This document shows positions 46,881 to 57,082 of a stretch of DNA of 64,000 nucleotides, piece by piece. The notes beneath the pieces were generated by a model. It saw only the letters and a program-made list of their open reading frames with translations, ran no database searches and had not been told where the DNA came from. Both the position numbers and the translations under genes were made by a program. Origin of the DNA: Prochlorococcus sp. AG-363-K07 (GTDB lineage Bacteria; Cyanobacteriota; Cyanobacteriia; PCC-6307; Cyanobiaceae). The number at the start of each line of letters is the position of its first letter. Position 1 is the stretch's first letter. The stretch is from NCBI GenBank assembly GCA_003280225.1, contig QCFO01000007.1, positions 22,386-86,385 of the forward strand. Reading direction: 5' to 3'.

Positions 46881-49799
46881 TTAGCAATTCAAACGCTTAA
46901 CAACATCCATACACCTTCCACAAATACCTTTCAGTTCTAAATCAATCGAAAGGTCTGTTGTGTAATGCCAACACCTTTGACACTTTTTACCACGAGCTTT
47001 CGCTATTTCAATAACTCCAAAATGAGTATTTTGAGTAGTCATTATCTCAGCCCAAGGCTCTCCTCCTATCTGCAAATAAGAAACTAATAACCAGTCACAT
47101 AATTCATCAACCTCACTATTGCCTTGCTTATGCAACCAATCCAGACAATCATCGAATTTATTCGAGTTAAGTTCAACTCTCACTGCTGCCTCTAAAGCTG
47201 CACCGAGATTATGAGTACTTCTACAATCTTCTAAAGCTCTATTGATGGATGTTCTCATTTCTCTCAACTGTTCCATTGGCAGAACTAAGGATTGATCTCT
47301 CCATGACTCTGGGGCTTTAGGCCAACCTCTAAGAAAAACTGATGCATCTACAACTGAATAGGGAATATTTTGCCATATATCCTCTGCCATATGACATAAG
47401 ACTGGAGAAATTAAGCCTGCCACATTTTCAATAATATACGACAAAACTGTTTGGCAACTTCGTCGACGATAATCAGATGGATAGCTCACATAAAGTCTAT
47501 CTTTGGCGATATCTAAATAGAAATTTGATAGATCCGAAACACAGAAACTCTGAAGTATTTGAAAGAACTTAGAAAATTCGTAATTTTCAAAAGCAACAGT
47601 CACTTCATCTATCACTTCCGCTGTTCGATGAAGCATCCACCGATCTAAAAGTGGTAATTTATCCACATCTACACTATCCTTCTTAGGATCAAAATCATGC
47701 AGGTTTCCTAAGAGATACCTAGCAGTATTTCGCACCTTTCGATAAACATCTGAAAGTTGCCTGAGAATGTTAGAACCTATAGGTACATCAACCGAATAAT
47801 CAACAGAACTGACCCACAACCTAAGAACATCAGCACCAAAGGCTGGTTGCTGCTTCTTATTATTTCCACCCTCAATAATAACTAAAGGATCTACAATATT
47901 CCCAAGAGATTTACTCATTTTTCGGCCATTTTCATCTAAAACGAATCCATGAGTCAAAACTTTTCTATATGGTGGTTCATTATTTACTGCAACAGAAGTT
48001 AATAACGAGGACTGGAACCATCCACGATGTTGATCGGATCCTTCAAGATACAAATCAGCAGGGTATGGGAGTTCGTTACTTTCGCCTAGAACAGATGCCC
48101 AGCTTGAACCTGAATCAAACCAAACATCCATAGTGTCGGTTCCTTTTTTCCATTTATCAGACTGGTTTGCATAGGCTGACGGTAAAAGATCAGACTCATC
48201 AAGTTCCCACCAAATATCAGCACCATGTTTTCCTATAAGCCGTTCTATATGTGAAAGGGTTTCTTGATTTAATAATACTTCAGTGCCATCCTTAGAATAA
48301 AAAACAGGTATGGGTACTCCCCAAGTACGTTGTCTAGAGATACACCAATCTCCTCGTTCTCTTACCATTGCTTCTATACGATTTTTCCCAGAACTGGGTA
48401 CCCAATCAACACAATTAATAGCTGCCATAGCAGGCTCTCTAAAACCTTCGACAGAGGCAAACCACTGCTCTGTTGCCCTGAAAATTGTTGGTTTCTTAGT
48501 CCTCCAATCGTAAGGGTAACGGTGAGAATATTCCTCAACTTTGAGCAATGCTCCAACTTTTTTTAAAGCATCAATAATTTCTGAGTTAGCATTTTTTAAA
48601 ACATTTAATCCCTCAAAATCACCTGCCTCAGATGTCAAATAGCCTTTTTCATCTACAGGGCAAAGAATTGGCAAACCATATTTGCGTCCTGTATTGAAAT
48701 CATCAATTCCATGACCTGGTGCAGTATGAACTAATCCAGTGCCTGATTCAGTTGTAATATAATCACCGCCAAGAACTATTTTACTTTTCCTACTCATTAT
48801 AGGATTTTCGTAAACCACTTCCTCTAAAAGATCTCCTTTAACACTTGCACAGTTTTTCAAAGGAGATTGCAATGCTTCACTTACTCTATTCAATAATTCT
48901 TTCGCAACAATCATGAACTTATTATTCTCATCCAAAGCAAAAATATATTCTAATTTTTCATTCACGGAAATCGCCAGATTAGCAGGCAAGGTCCATGGTG
49001 TAGTAGTCCAAATCCCAATCCGAAAAATCTTTTTAAGGTCATTTTCATTTTGAGGAATCTCTAAACCTTGCCTAACGAGAGAATCACGTAACCGATTAGG
49101 CAAAGACAATACTGAGAACGCCACATATACACTTGTACTGATATGGCCATCAGGATATTCCAACTCAGCTTCAGCAAGAGCAGTTCTAGAGCTTGGGCTC
49201 CAATGAACTGGCTTAAGCCCTCTATATATATATCCCTTAAGGAGCATCTGTCCAAAAACATTTATTTGAGCCGCCTCATATTCCTTTTTAAGAGTCAAAT
49301 AAGAATTTTCCCAATCAGCCCAAATTCCCCATCTCTTAAAACCTTTCATTTGATTAGAGACTTGTTTTTTCGCATATTCAGCCGCTTTTTTTCTTAGTTT
49401 AATTGGCGTTAATTGTTCTCGTTGTTTTTTATCTAGAGATTGAAGAACCTTCAATTCAATTGGCAGTCCATGGCAATCCCAACCAGGCAGATAACGAACC
49501 TTTCTTCCACGTAGAATGTGGTATTTATTAATAATATCTTTAAGGACTTTGTTTAATGCATGCCCCATATGCAAATCACCATTGGCATATGGAGGTCCAT
49601 CATGCAAAGTAAATGAAGACCCCTGATTTTTAAAACCAAGTTGTAAGTCAATTCCTTTTTCGCGCCAAAACTTTTGCAACTCAGGTTCTCTCTGAGTTGC
49701 ATTCGCCCTCATCCCAAAGTCAGTCTTTAAAAGATTTAATGTGTCTTTATAAGAAGGAGGCTGACTCTCGCCCATAGGTGTCTCTTTAGGCACAATCAT
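46881..49799 (-). CDS. ileS: Isoleucyl-tRNA synthetase
   Basis: A 972-aa class I synthetase. Signatures: [19 protein letters not shown] (HIGH box as HMGH), [18 protein letters not shown] (editing domain), [15 protein letters not shown], and the KMSKSLGN loop. The C-terminal zinc finger has [15 protein letters not shown] and [10 protein letters not shown]. Length fits bacterial IleRS. The start could be M1 or the M9 of MGESQPP. The single gene for this essential enzyme here. Confidence 0.98.
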   Translation of the reverse strand: MIVPKETPMGESQPPSYKDTLNLLKTDFGMRANATQREPELQKFWREKGIDLQLGFKNQGSSFTLHDGPPYANGDLHMGHALNKVLKDIINKYHILRGRKVRYLPGWDCHGLPIELKVLQSLDKKQREQLTPIKLRKKAAEYAKKQVSNQMKGFKRWGIWADWENSYLTLKKEYEAAQINVFGQMLLKGYIYRGLKPVHWSPSSRTALAEAELEYPDGHISTSVYVAFSVLSLPNRLRDSLVRQGLEIPQNENDLKKIFRIGIWTTTPWTLPANLAISVNEKLEYIFALDENNKFMIVAKELLNRVSEALQSPLKNCASVKGDLLEEVVYENPIMSRKSKIVLGGDYITTESGTGLVHTAPGHGIDDFNTGRKYGLPILCPVDEKGYLTSEAGDFEGLNVLKNANSEIIDALKKVGALLKVEEYSHRYPYDWRTKKPTIFRATEQWFASVEGFREPAMAAINCVDWVPSSGKNRIEAMVRERGDWCISRQRTWGVPIPVFYSKDGTEVLLNQETLSHIERLIGKHGADIWWELDESDLLPSAYANQSDKWKKGTDTMDVWFDSGSSWASVLGESNELPYPADLYLEGSDQHRGWFQSSLLTSVAVNNEPPYRKVLTHGFVLDENGRKMSKSLGNIVDPLVIIEGGNNKKQQPAFGADVLRLWVSSVDYSVDVPIGSNILRQLSDVYRKVRNTARYLLGNLHDFDPKKDSVDVDKLPLLDRWMLHRTAEVIDEVTVAFENYEFSKFFQILQSFCVSDLSNFYLDIAKDRLYVSYPSDYRRRSCQTVLSYIIENVAGLISPVLCHMAEDIWQNIPYSVVDASVFLRGWPKAPESWRDQSLVLPMEQLREMRTSINRALEDCRSTHNLGAALEAAVRVELNSNKFDDCLDWLHKQGNSEVDELCDWLLVSYLQIGGEPWAEIMTTQNTHFGVIEIAKARGKKCQRCWHYTTDLSIDLELKGICGRCMDVVKRLNC

Positions 49800-49825
49800 T
49801 TCAAGCGAAAAGGTTATAAAAACTA

Positions 49826-50368
49826 TTAGGGAGTATTTCCCTTAGAGCTAGTTGAAGCATTTGTGTCTTCTCTTTCATCTTTTTGTTGATGCAATTGCTC
49901 ATTGGATGAAGGTTCCTCTGTGGTTTCTGACTTCTGTTCATCATTCTTTTCTGGACGCACCCACTTCTTTTTTGGAATAGAGGATCTAGGTTTAGGAATA
50001 ACAACTTTAAACAAGTTTCCCAAAAGGCCTCCCAACTTGGCAAAAGCTGCGAAAAACTCCTTGATGCTTTTCGTCCATCTTGAGAAAGAATGCAATTGCA
50101 TCTTTTCATCTTGAGACAACTGATTCCATCTACTTTGGCCAACCTCAAACCCAAGTCTTGCTATAAGGAGAGCTCCAACAGCAATAGCCACTAACAAAGG
50201 AGGGCTTAAGCGGTCACTGCTAGTAATCAGAATCAATCCCAGCACAAGAATTAAAGCACCCCAGAACCCATCTTTTGGACGGCTTAGCTCAGTAACAAGA
50301 AGAGGTAAAAGCAATACAGCAAAACCGACTAATAATGATAAATCTGCTATAAAAACGGCCAGGATCAT
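49826..50368 (-). CDS. Conserved membrane protein of picocyanobacteria, possibly Ycf66-like
   Basis: A 180-aa protein with two or three N-terminal membrane segments ([48 protein letters not shown]), then a basic stretch and a C-terminal tail rich in lysine, glutamate, serine and glutamine. The N-terminal run ending ARLGFEVG vaguely resembles Ycf66, but I am not confident. It lies 26 bp before ileS on the same strand, so is likely co-transcribed. Function unknown. Confidence 0.55.
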   Translation of the reverse strand: MILAVFIADLSLLVGFAVLLLPLLVTELSRPKDGFWGALILVLGLILITSSDRLSPPLLVAIAVGALLIARLGFEVGQSRWNQLSQDEKMQLHSFSRWTKSIKEFFAAFAKLGGLLGNLFKVVIPKPRSSIPKKKWVRPEKNDEQKSETTEEPSSNEQLHQQKDEREDTNASTSSKGNTP

Positions 50369-51332
50369 AAGATTTTTTGGGCCTTAACCCATTTTGCAGC
50401 TTGACTGGACAAGAGAGATTGGCAACAAAACGAGCAAAAAAGATCTCTTTTGATTTCATCCTCAAACCTAGAAAGATATAGCCATTCGGTCAATAGAGCT
50501 CTAATAAAAGGTTTTGATTCAAAAAGCTAATCTCATCCAAACTACAATTTGCTTTGTAGCAAGTCCAAAAGAGTGAGCGAAAAATATTTTAGATGACTCG
50601 AAAGGCAATTTAATTTGATTCTCTTATTGAATATTATTAGCATTCAACGATGATAAAAGCAGTATTTATCATCATTTAAATAAGTTCCATTGTAAAAACA
50701 AATATCACTTCAAGTCTTTCCAAAGCCTAAAAAAGACCAAAAATTAATTAGATCAAATTGATAGTTCAGCTCTCGCAAAATAGACTTAAAATCATAGATT
50801 ATTTGCTTTAATCAATAATGATGCATATATCTTAGAATTCTAATTAAATATTCTTTAAAGCCTTAATAACTCTTCTTTATAAAAGTAACGATAACATTAT
50901 CAATGTTTTCCTCACTAAATTACCATTCAGGTGAATTGACTAGATTAAGAAACACTCAACCCACTATTGTTACGAAGAGTCTTAGCTCAAAACCCTTGAA
51001 CCACCTCACGGAATTGGTAGACCCGCAAGTTTTAGATTCCTGGAGTGGCTTAGATACACAAGTGCAGAAGCTTTAGAAACTTCTAAGTCCCCCCATCTTT
51101 CATCTTTATTGATATCTACATCCATAAATGGCTGCAGATATCAATACCAGTTCCACGAACTATGCAACAACCACTTCAATTTATGCTCAAGTTAAACTTA
51201 AGCGGTAATCCAATCCGGCACGATTGAAGACCCTTAGAAATAACACTCGTCAAGTAAAAAAGCAATAATATTAATTAGTAAGCATTAAAGCCTGGGTACT
51301 GAGTGATGCCGGGAATGTATGCTTAAAAGGGT
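50369..51332. other. 964-bp AT-rich stretch without genes
   Basis: No credible ORF on either strand; the one listed ORF nearby (51271-51453 minus) is the antisense of tRNA-Leu. It is the longest gene-free span in this window. It holds one tRNA-Leu-like fragment (51009-51035) and an inverted repeat TTGATATCT/AGATATCAA (51109-51117 and 51136-51144), but I see no transposase, integrase or known small RNA. Confidence 0.8.
51009..51035 (+). pseudogene. Fragment of a tRNA-Leu gene (5' half)
   Basis: CGGAATTGGTAGAC followed by CCGCA and AGTTTTAG matches bases 51343-51369 of the intact tRNA-Leu with 24 of 27 positions identical, in line and without gaps. The anticodon stem no longer pairs and no T arm follows, so it cannot fold into a tRNA. 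It lies 0.3 kb upstream of the intact gene. Confidence 0.72.
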
Positions 51333-51413
51333 GCGGATGTGGCGGAATTGGTAGACGCGGCAGTTTTAGGTACTGTTGTCTTTGACGTGGAGGTTCAAGT
51401 CCTCTCATCCGCA
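51333..51413 (+). tRNA. tRNA-Leu (TAG)
   Basis: Class II tRNA: acceptor GCGGATG/CATCCGC, D-loop GGAATTGGTAGACGC, anticodon stem GCAGT/ACTGT around TTTAGGT (anticodon TAG), long variable arm with GTC/GAC, T loop TTCAAGT with stem GGAGG/CCTCT, and discriminator A. No intron, no CCA encoded. It is the only intact copy in this cluster. Confidence 0.95.
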
Positions 51414-51534
51414 TTAAAGATTTACCCAAGAACCAGCTGCACGATGTAGTCAATCGCGTTTAATCAACCATGGCAGTCAATTTCCTTCAAAGAAGTAGCT
51501 TTTTTAACCTTTTCCTCTTGCATTCGCCCTTGGA

Positions 51535-51540
51535 TATAAT
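51535..51540 (+). promoter_or_regulatory. Consensus -10 element upstream of the second tRNA-Leu fragment and crtR
   Basis: TATAAT within GGATATAATGCC. The -35 region at the normal distance (TTTCCT) is a poor match. If used, the transcript would begin near 51547 and include the tRNA-Leu fragment in a ~220-nt crtR leader. Confidence 0.35.
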
Positions 51541-51595
51541 GCCTGTAAGTCTGAAATCGCTAGCAATCACTAGTGCCTAACTGCAGCAAAAAAGC

Positions 51596-51643
51596 TTTAG
51601 GTACCTGTGACTTCGCTCATAGTAGTTCAAGTCTCTCGATGTG
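51596..51643 (+). pseudogene. Fragment of a tRNA-Leu gene (3' half)
   Basis: TTTAGGTAC and GTTCAAGTC match the anticodon-loop side and the T arm of the intact tRNA-Leu at the same spacing plus one base, ending in CTC.AT.GCA like the acceptor 3' side. The variable region and stems have drifted (TCGATGTGCA against TCATCCGCA). It cannot form a full cloverleaf. It lies ~180 bp downstream of the intact gene, inside the upstream region of crtR. Confidence 0.7.
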
Positions 51644-51766
51644 CATCACAAATAGGCTCATTCAAGCAAGCATCAACATTGATAATGTGAGCACAAGTTA
51701 CCTTGAAAACATTCACTTCTTGACTTGGTCAAAACTTTGGCTGTTTTGCAAGACTTCTTAAAGGCG

Positions 51767-52792
51767 ATGTCACAGGAAATAAACCCTAAATCAAAAACGC
51801 AGGAAGGCAAATTGCTGACCTATTCTGACTGGCAAAAGGTTATCCAAAACTACCTAGATCCACCTAATCAGTGGAATCTCACCGTTGGGTTGTTCTTTGG
51901 AGGTTATGCGCTAGCAGCGCTAAGCATCTGGCAATGGTATCGAGGAACCTGGCCACTGCCTGTCTTAGTAGGTTTATCCTTCCTTGCTCTCCATATGGAG
52001 GGAACAGTTATTCATGATGCGTGCCACAAGGCTGCCCATCCAAATCGTTGGGTCAACCAAGCCATGGGTCATGGTGCAGCAATTTTGCTTGGTTTTAGCT
52101 TTCCCGTCTTCACCAGAGTGCATCTTCAACATCACTCACATGTCAATGATCCCAAGAATGACCCAGATCATATTGTGAGTACTTTTGGGCCAGTTTGGCT
52201 CATTGCACCAAGGTTCTTTTATCATGAATACTTTTTCTTTGAACGAAAGCTTTGGAGAAAGTATGAATTAATACAATGGGGATTTGAAAGAAGTCTTTTT
52301 GTTCTAATTGTCTTAACAGGAATAAAACATGATTTCATGAATGTCATATACAATCTTTGGTTTGGACCAGCCTTAATGGTTGGTGTTACTTTAGGCATTT
52401 TCTTCGACTATCTACCCCATAGGCCATTTTTATCTAGGAATAAATGGAAAAATGCACGAGTTTATCCAAGTAGATTGATGAATTGGTTAATAATGGGACA
52501 AAATTATCATTTAGTCCATCACCTATGGCCATCTATTCCATGGTTTGAATATAAACCGGCATATGAAGCCACCAAACCTCTTTTGGATGCGAAAGGTTCA
52601 CCTCAACGTATAGGTATTTTCGAATCACGTAAAGATGGGTTCAATTTTTTATATGACGTTCTTTTAGGAGTAAGAAGTCATAAAAAAAATCGAAGCAAAA
52701 TGCGACCTTTGGCAAAAATACTACCTAGCAATAAACTTCGTAAGAAATGGATTGGTTTATTGCATCGTACAGCCGTAATTCCAACTAAATAA
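51767..52792 (+). CDS. crtR: Beta-carotene hydroxylase (CrtR type)
   Basis: Makes zeaxanthin from beta-carotene; membrane di-iron hydroxylase. Start ATG at 51767 with AAAGG 3 nt upstream is preferred to the track's TTG 14 codons earlier, giving 341 aa. Membrane segments at ~42-55 and ~62-78 precede the histidine boxes HDACH (83-87), HLQHHSH (119-125) and HLVHHLWP near the C-terminus, the fatty-acid desaturase-like pattern of CrtR. It faces gatC end to end with a 7-bp gap. Confidence 0.95.
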   Translation: MSQEINPKSKTQEGKLLTYSDWQKVIQNYLDPPNQWNLTVGLFFGGYALAALSIWQWYRGTWPLPVLVGLSFLALHMEGTVIHDACHKAAHPNRWVNQAMGHGAAILLGFSFPVFTRVHLQHHSHVNDPKNDPDHIVSTFGPVWLIAPRFFYHEYFFFERKLWRKYELIQWGFERSLFVLIVLTGIKHDFMNVIYNLWFGPALMVGVTLGIFFDYLPHRPFLSRNKWKNARVYPSRLMNWLIMGQNYHLVHHLWPSIPWFEYKPAYEATKPLLDAKGSPQRIGIFESRKDGFNFLYDVLLGVRSHKKNRSKMRPLAKILPSNKLRKKWIGLLHRTAVIPTK

Positions 52793-52799
52793 ACTAAAA

Positions 52800-53093
52800 C
52801 TAGTCAGAAAGTATTTTAGGAACCCTATAAAAATCTCCCTCACGATGAGGTGCCTGATCTAATAAGTCTTCACGAAATTGGCTAGTCTTAACAGTATCAG
52901 TTCTAACTCTATTTACAACCTCAACAGCTCTAGTTGTGGGGTCTACATTAGACGTATCTACGTCCTCTAAGTGCTCAAAATAACCAAGAATCTGTTCTAA
53001 CTGATTCGTATACTTTTCAACCTCCTCTTGATCTAATTTTAATCTGGCAAGTTTGGCAACTTTTCGAACATCATCAGAAGTTATATGGCTCAT
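52800..53093 (-). CDS. gatC: Aspartyl/glutamyl-tRNA amidotransferase subunit C
   Basis: A 97-aa helper of the GatCAB enzyme that makes Gln-tRNA (and Asn-tRNA) by transamidation. Family pattern: [48 protein letters not shown] and LRxD-type ending ([22 protein letters not shown]). The start overlaps the creatininase-like gene's stop by 4 bp (ATGA). gatA and gatB are not in this window. Confidence 0.95.
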   Translation of the reverse strand: MSHITSDDVRKVAKLARLKLDQEEVEKYTNQLEQILGYFEHLEDVDTSNVDPTTRAVEVVNRVRTDTVKTSQFREDLLDQAPHREGDFYRVPKILSD

Positions 53094-53890
53094 GGTAATT
53101 GAAGAAAGTCAAGAAGTTCCTTACTCAATCCTATCGCTGCTTGGTTCAAAAGCATCTCTCCATGCTCACTTTTAGCCAAATACGGGTCAGATCCCATTCG
53201 GCCATCAGGATATCTGTTGCGAAAATCCTCAGGCCCGTTTATAGGTCCCGATGGCGATGGAGCAGAAAGCGGTCTTTGCTTCTTTTGTAAACTTGGTTCC
53301 AAATGCAATGTCAAGGCTATTTCACTTGGTGTTGCATGTTGCCCCTCATTATCACCATAAAGCTCTTTTGCTAAAGAAAACACAGTCGGATGCATAAACC
53401 AATTAGCTAGCCTGAATTGAAATCTGGACGCAACTTGCAGTTTCCTACTTTGAACAGTGCTATGTGCCTGCATAAATGCTGCCTTTGCTGTCGCGATATT
53501 TCCTCCGTGACCATTAATTACAAAAATCCTTTCAAATCCATTACTTGCAAGTGACAAAAGCAAGTCATGCAAAACAGCTAACAACGTCGATGGCTTAAGA
53601 CTCATCGTGCCTGGAAAGCCAAGATGGTGCTCTGCCATTCCAAAAGCCTGAGTAGGCGCAACAATTACTCCAGTCCTTCGGCCAACCTCACGAGCAATAG
53701 CCTCTGCTGTTAAAGCATCTGTACCAATGGCACCTGTCGGACCATGTTGTTCGGTGGATCCAATCGGCAAAATTATCCCCTGACACTCTTTGAGATATTC
53801 ATCAACTTCTGTCCATGTCATCAAGTCTAAACGAGTCGAATCTGCATTCCTAAAAGGTTCAGATAAGGTCGATGAGAAATCTAAATTCAT
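53090..53890 (-). CDS. Creatininase (creatinine amidohydrolase) family protein
   Basis: A 266-aa metal-dependent amidohydrolase. Family signs: [63 protein letters not shown]. The family includes creatininase and FAPy deformylase-like enzymes; the true substrate is unknown. Translationally coupled to gatC, which probably reflects shared transcription only. Confidence 0.87.
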   Translation of the reverse strand: MNLDFSSTLSEPFRNADSTRLDLMTWTEVDEYLKECQGIILPIGSTEQHGPTGAIGTDALTAEAIAREVGRRTGVIVAPTQAFGMAEHHLGFPGTMSLKPSTLLAVLHDLLLSLASNGFERIFVINGHGGNIATAKAAFMQAHSTVQSRKLQVASRFQFRLANWFMHPTVFSLAKELYGDNEGQHATPSEIALTLHLEPSLQKKQRPLSAPSPSGPINGPEDFRNRYPDGRMGSDPYLAKSEHGEMLLNQAAIGLSKELLDFLQLP

Positions 53891-54084
53891 TGCAGTGAAG
53901 AGATATCACACAAAGTGGATAAAGCCAAAGTCTCACAGAAATGGTTTCTTAAAGTAAACTATCAAACTTGAAGGTAGTTCGGAAGATTTTTTCGCACATG
54001 ATAATAAACAGTCTTCTAGATATAAAACGAACTTTCAATTACTACCGGACTATAAATGTATTTAAATATTAAAGCATCCTAGGA

Positions 54085-54690
54085 ATGGAATTCAGCACTA
54101 TTACCACAGAACAAATTTCCAATCTACTCCCAAGAGATTTTTTTTGTCGCCCTGCAGAGTTAGTCGCTCAAGATCTAATAGGCTGCATACTTGTGAAAAA
54201 GCAACCTGATGGAAATCTTCTTTCTGGAATAATTGTTGAAACTGAAGCTTATTCTCAAACTGAAGCTTCATGTCATGGGCATAAAGGTAAAACCAAAACA
54301 AATACAACACTTTTCGGTGAGCCAGGCCGATTTTATATCTATCTAACCTACGGCATATATCACTGCGTAAATATAGTTACTGATAAAAATAATTTTGCAA
54401 GTGGAGTTCTTCTGAGATCTATCGAATTACCAGGTAAGGATGAAAGAATTGCATCTGGTCCAGGTTTATTAGCTAGAATCTTTCAAATAAACAAAAGCCA
54501 TGATGGTTTACCCATATCAATAAAGAGTGGTTTATGGGTAGCAGGCCGACCGAGCCAAAATATGCTAAAAATTGTTCAAACAACCAGAATTGGCATCTCA
54601 AAGGCTAAAGAATTGCCTTGGCGCTGGTATCTGCAGAAAAGCAGAAGTATCAGCAAGAGAGCTAAAGGAGATCGATGCCCAAAAAAATGA
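54085..54690 (+). CDS. 3-methyladenine DNA glycosylase (AAG/MPG family)
   Basis: A 201-aa monofunctional glycosylase that removes alkylated purines from DNA. Family signs: [11 protein letters not shown] ([13 protein letters not shown]), [61 protein letters not shown]. Length fits the family. It ends 31 bp before pyrB on the same strand. Confidence 0.93.
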   Translation: MEFSTITTEQISNLLPRDFFCRPAELVAQDLIGCILVKKQPDGNLLSGIIVETEAYSQTEASCHGHKGKTKTNTTLFGEPGRFYIYLTYGIYHCVNIVTDKNNFASGVLLRSIELPGKDERIASGPGLLARIFQINKSHDGLPISIKSGLWVAGRPSQNMLKIVQTTRIGISKAKELPWRWYLQKSRSISKRAKGDRCPKK

Positions 54691-54721
54691 ACAGTCGTAA
54701 TCCATCCAATGGCCTTAATTC

Positions 54722-55735
54722 ATGAGCCGCTGGGAACATAGGCATATCATTGATCTTTCAACATTCTCGAAAGATGACTACACCACAGTTTTGGAGCTAG
54801 CGAACAGATTCAAAGCTTTACCAAATAGTGGATCAAGAAAATTACCTGCATTGCAAGGTCGTTTAGTTACAACCTTATTTTTTGAGCCAAGCACAAGAAC
54901 CCGTAGCAGTTTTGAACTCGCTGCTAAACGGCTTTCCGCCGATGTTCAAAGTTTCTCTCCTAGCACTAGCTCATTATCCAAAGGGGAAACAGCCATCGAC
55001 ACAGCCCTAACATATATAGCAATGGGTTCAGACCTTCTAATTATCCGACACAGTTCAACAAATGTGCCCGAGCAATTAGCCAACTACTTAGAAGAAAATG
55101 ACGAGAAAGTTTCCATTTTAAATGCAGGGGATGGAATTCATAGCCACCCAAGTCAAGCACTATTAGATTTATATACACTAACTAAATACTTCAACCCTAT
55201 CAACCCGCTACCAGATGCAATTAAGGGTAAAAATATTGTAATTGTAGGTGACATATTGCACTCTAGAGTGGCTAGGTCAAATATCTGGGCATTAACTGCT
55301 TGCGAAGCAAATGTTGTCCTATGTGGTCCCTCAACTCTATTGCCAGATGAATTCGAGAAATTTGTAGATAAGCCCCCGCCTGGTCAAAAATTGGACCCTA
55401 TACATAAAAGGGGGCAAATCATAATAAAAAGATCAATAAAAGATGCTTTTAGTGATGCAGATGCAATTATGACTCTGAGATTACAAAAAGAGAGAATGCG
55501 CGAAAATCTTTTAACAGATCTAGATCAATACCATCACGACTATGGCATAACCCATTCAAACTTAAAATGGTGTACAAAACCGGTACCTATACTTCATCCT
55601 GGCCCAGTAAATAGAGGAATTGAAATAAGTAGTTCAGTCCTCGAAGACAATTCTATTTCTCTAATCAATGAACAAGTTAAAAACGGTATTCCAGTTCGTA
55701 TGGCTCTGATTTATTTACTAGCAACTCAAAATTAA
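54722..55735 (+). CDS. pyrB: Aspartate carbamoyltransferase
   Basis: Joins carbamoyl phosphate to aspartate in pyrimidine synthesis. The 337-aa protein has the carbamoyl-phosphate loop [11 protein letters not shown] (57-64), [34 protein letters not shown], and C-terminal [11 protein letters not shown]. Two-domain form without regulatory subunit gene nearby. Convergent with ycf20. Confidence 0.97.
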   Translation: MSRWEHRHIIDLSTFSKDDYTTVLELANRFKALPNSGSRKLPALQGRLVTTLFFEPSTRTRSSFELAAKRLSADVQSFSPSTSSLSKGETAIDTALTYIAMGSDLLIIRHSSTNVPEQLANYLEENDEKVSILNAGDGIHSHPSQALLDLYTLTKYFNPINPLPDAIKGKNIVIVGDILHSRVARSNIWALTACEANVVLCGPSTLLPDEFEKFVDKPPPGQKLDPIHKRGQIIIKRSIKDAFSDADAIMTLRLQKERMRENLLTDLDQYHHDYGITHSNLKWCTKPVPILHPGPVNRGIEISSSVLEDNSISLINEQVKNGIPVRMALIYLLATQN

Positions 55736-55769
55736 TATTTCATACAGCAATCATAAATAACAAGGAAAA

Positions 55770-56111
55770 TTACAATAATTTAAATCCTTCCATCAAAAGA
55801 CCATAAAGAAAACCAATGCGAACAGCGTCAATCATTTTGACAACAAAAGTGTTTTTATCGTCAAATGGCCAATTGCTTCGTATGCGAACCAAAAACTCTA
55901 AAAACAATACTGCAAAAAAGGCTCCTACTGGATCCATCAAAGCCAAAACACCATTAATCATCCCAATAGAACTGCCAAGAAAAAAGCTTGACAGGAAAAT
56001 AATTAGAAATAAGGAGTACCTTCGCCATGGATTAGCAGACCAATCTTCTAATCGATCAAATGCTTTCCCAAAGCTTTGATGAAAGCTTGTAGATTGAAGC
56101 TTATTTGGCAT
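55770..56111 (-). CDS. Ycf20-like protein (DUF565)
   Basis: A 113-aa membrane protein: NPWRRYSLFLIIFLSSFFLGSSIGMINGVLALMDPVGAFFAVLFLEFLVRIR is the typical Ycf20/DUF565 core with two hydrophobic segments, and GFLYGLLMEGFKLL is the C-terminal anchor. Homologues occur in cyanobacteria and plastids and have been linked to thermal energy dissipation in algae. Convergent with pyrB. Confidence 0.78.
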   Translation of the reverse strand: MPNKLQSTSFHQSFGKAFDRLEDWSANPWRRYSLFLIIFLSSFFLGSSIGMINGVLALMDPVGAFFAVLFLEFLVRIRSNWPFDDKNTFVVKMIDAVRIGFLYGLLMEGFKLL

Positions 56112-56325
56112 AGTAAAAAGGAAGAGAGAAACTCTCCGGACCTCTGATTAAGAATCCAAAAGATCTAAACACATTTATATCTTAAATCTATCGACTTAAC
56201 TGAGAATTTATCAAATTACAAATAAAATTCTCTACTATTAGTTGATCTGAGCTACCAATCTCTTAATTATTCAAATAAATGGCTTGATCAAGGAAACCTC
56301 AAAGAATCAACAAATAAAGCCAAAT

Positions 56326-56526
56326 TCAATTGGACTTTAAATTTACTTTTGACTTTCCTTTATTCTCTAGCGCTTCCAGAAGCGCTTCCATTTGAGTTAA
56401 GATCCCCCTGATTTCGCCTGGCTCAGGCAAGAGGTTTTCTTCAATCATGCTTTGATACATCTCCTTGAGTTCTAGACGAATGTAACGAAGATGACTTGAA
56501 ACTTGTTCCCGCTTAGATTGTGACAT
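56326..56526 (-). CDS. Small conserved helical protein (66 aa)
   Basis: I do not recognise a named family. The protein looks fully helical: SQSKREQVSSHLRYIRLELKEMYQSMIEENLLPEPGEIRGILTQMEALLEALENKGK. The PEPG turn separates two amphipathic helices, with a lysine-rich tail. Codon use and a clean frame suggest a real gene. It stands alone between two gene-free gaps of 214 bp and 202 bp. Confidence 0.6.
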   Translation of the reverse strand: MSQSKREQVSSHLRYIRLELKEMYQSMIEENLLPEPGEIRGILTQMEALLEALENKGKSKVNLKSN

Positions 56527-56728
56527 CTAGAGATTTCCCTAACCAAAACTCTTTTGCTTCATTTAATAAGATCAAGATGCTTAAGAGAACACTCGGAAGA
56601 ATACAATTCTGTTAAGAGCTAAACGCCTATCTGGATCTAAATAAAAATGAGTCCAAGATAATTAAAAATCAGTTTTTCATATTTACGCAAAAGACCTGAA
56701 ATTATTTACAAATCAACACTATTGTTTG

Positions 56729-56801
56729 TGGAGAATAGGGGATTCGAACCCCTGACCTCTGCGGTGCGATCACAGCGCTCTACCAGCTGAGCTAATTCCC
56801 C
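56729..56801 (-). tRNA. tRNA-Ala (CGC)
   Basis: Minus-strand cloverleaf: acceptor GGGGAAT/ATTCTCC with the G3-U70 alanine identity pair, D arm GCTC/GAGC, anticodon stem CTGTG/CGCAG around ATCGCAC (anticodon CGC), T stem AGGGG/CCCCT with loop TTCGAAT, and discriminator A. No CCA encoded. CGC reads only GCG codons, which should be scarce in an AT-rich genome. Confidence 0.94.
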
Positions 56802-57082
56802 ATCTCTTTCAAACTAGCGTCCGACCAAAAGACCAACCCACAATCTAGAGAATCAACTCCAATATGTTCTCTATTCCAAATTGAAAGATCTTGAAAATAT
56901 AATGCATAAGATCCATGCCTTCTTCAAAATATTTCATAGTGATTAAATTCATCTCAGCTCGCCAAAGCAAATACTCAAGAGAAGAGACATTTCTTGCGCT
57001 GAATTAAATTGCTTATATTGAGTCAACTCTCTCAATCAACCAATACCTACTTAATTTGATTTCTCAGTTCAGGGAGCCTTCA

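Noticed and set aside
49801-50154. 117-aa minus ORF upstream of ileS
   Set aside because: Another frame of the 180-aa membrane gene, which has the better membrane and tail composition and the clean spacing to ileS.
51271-51453. 60-aa ORF on the minus strand (MTTSCSWFLG)
   Set aside because: It is the antisense of tRNA-Leu; the internal MRGLEPP phrase is a known artefact of tRNA genes.
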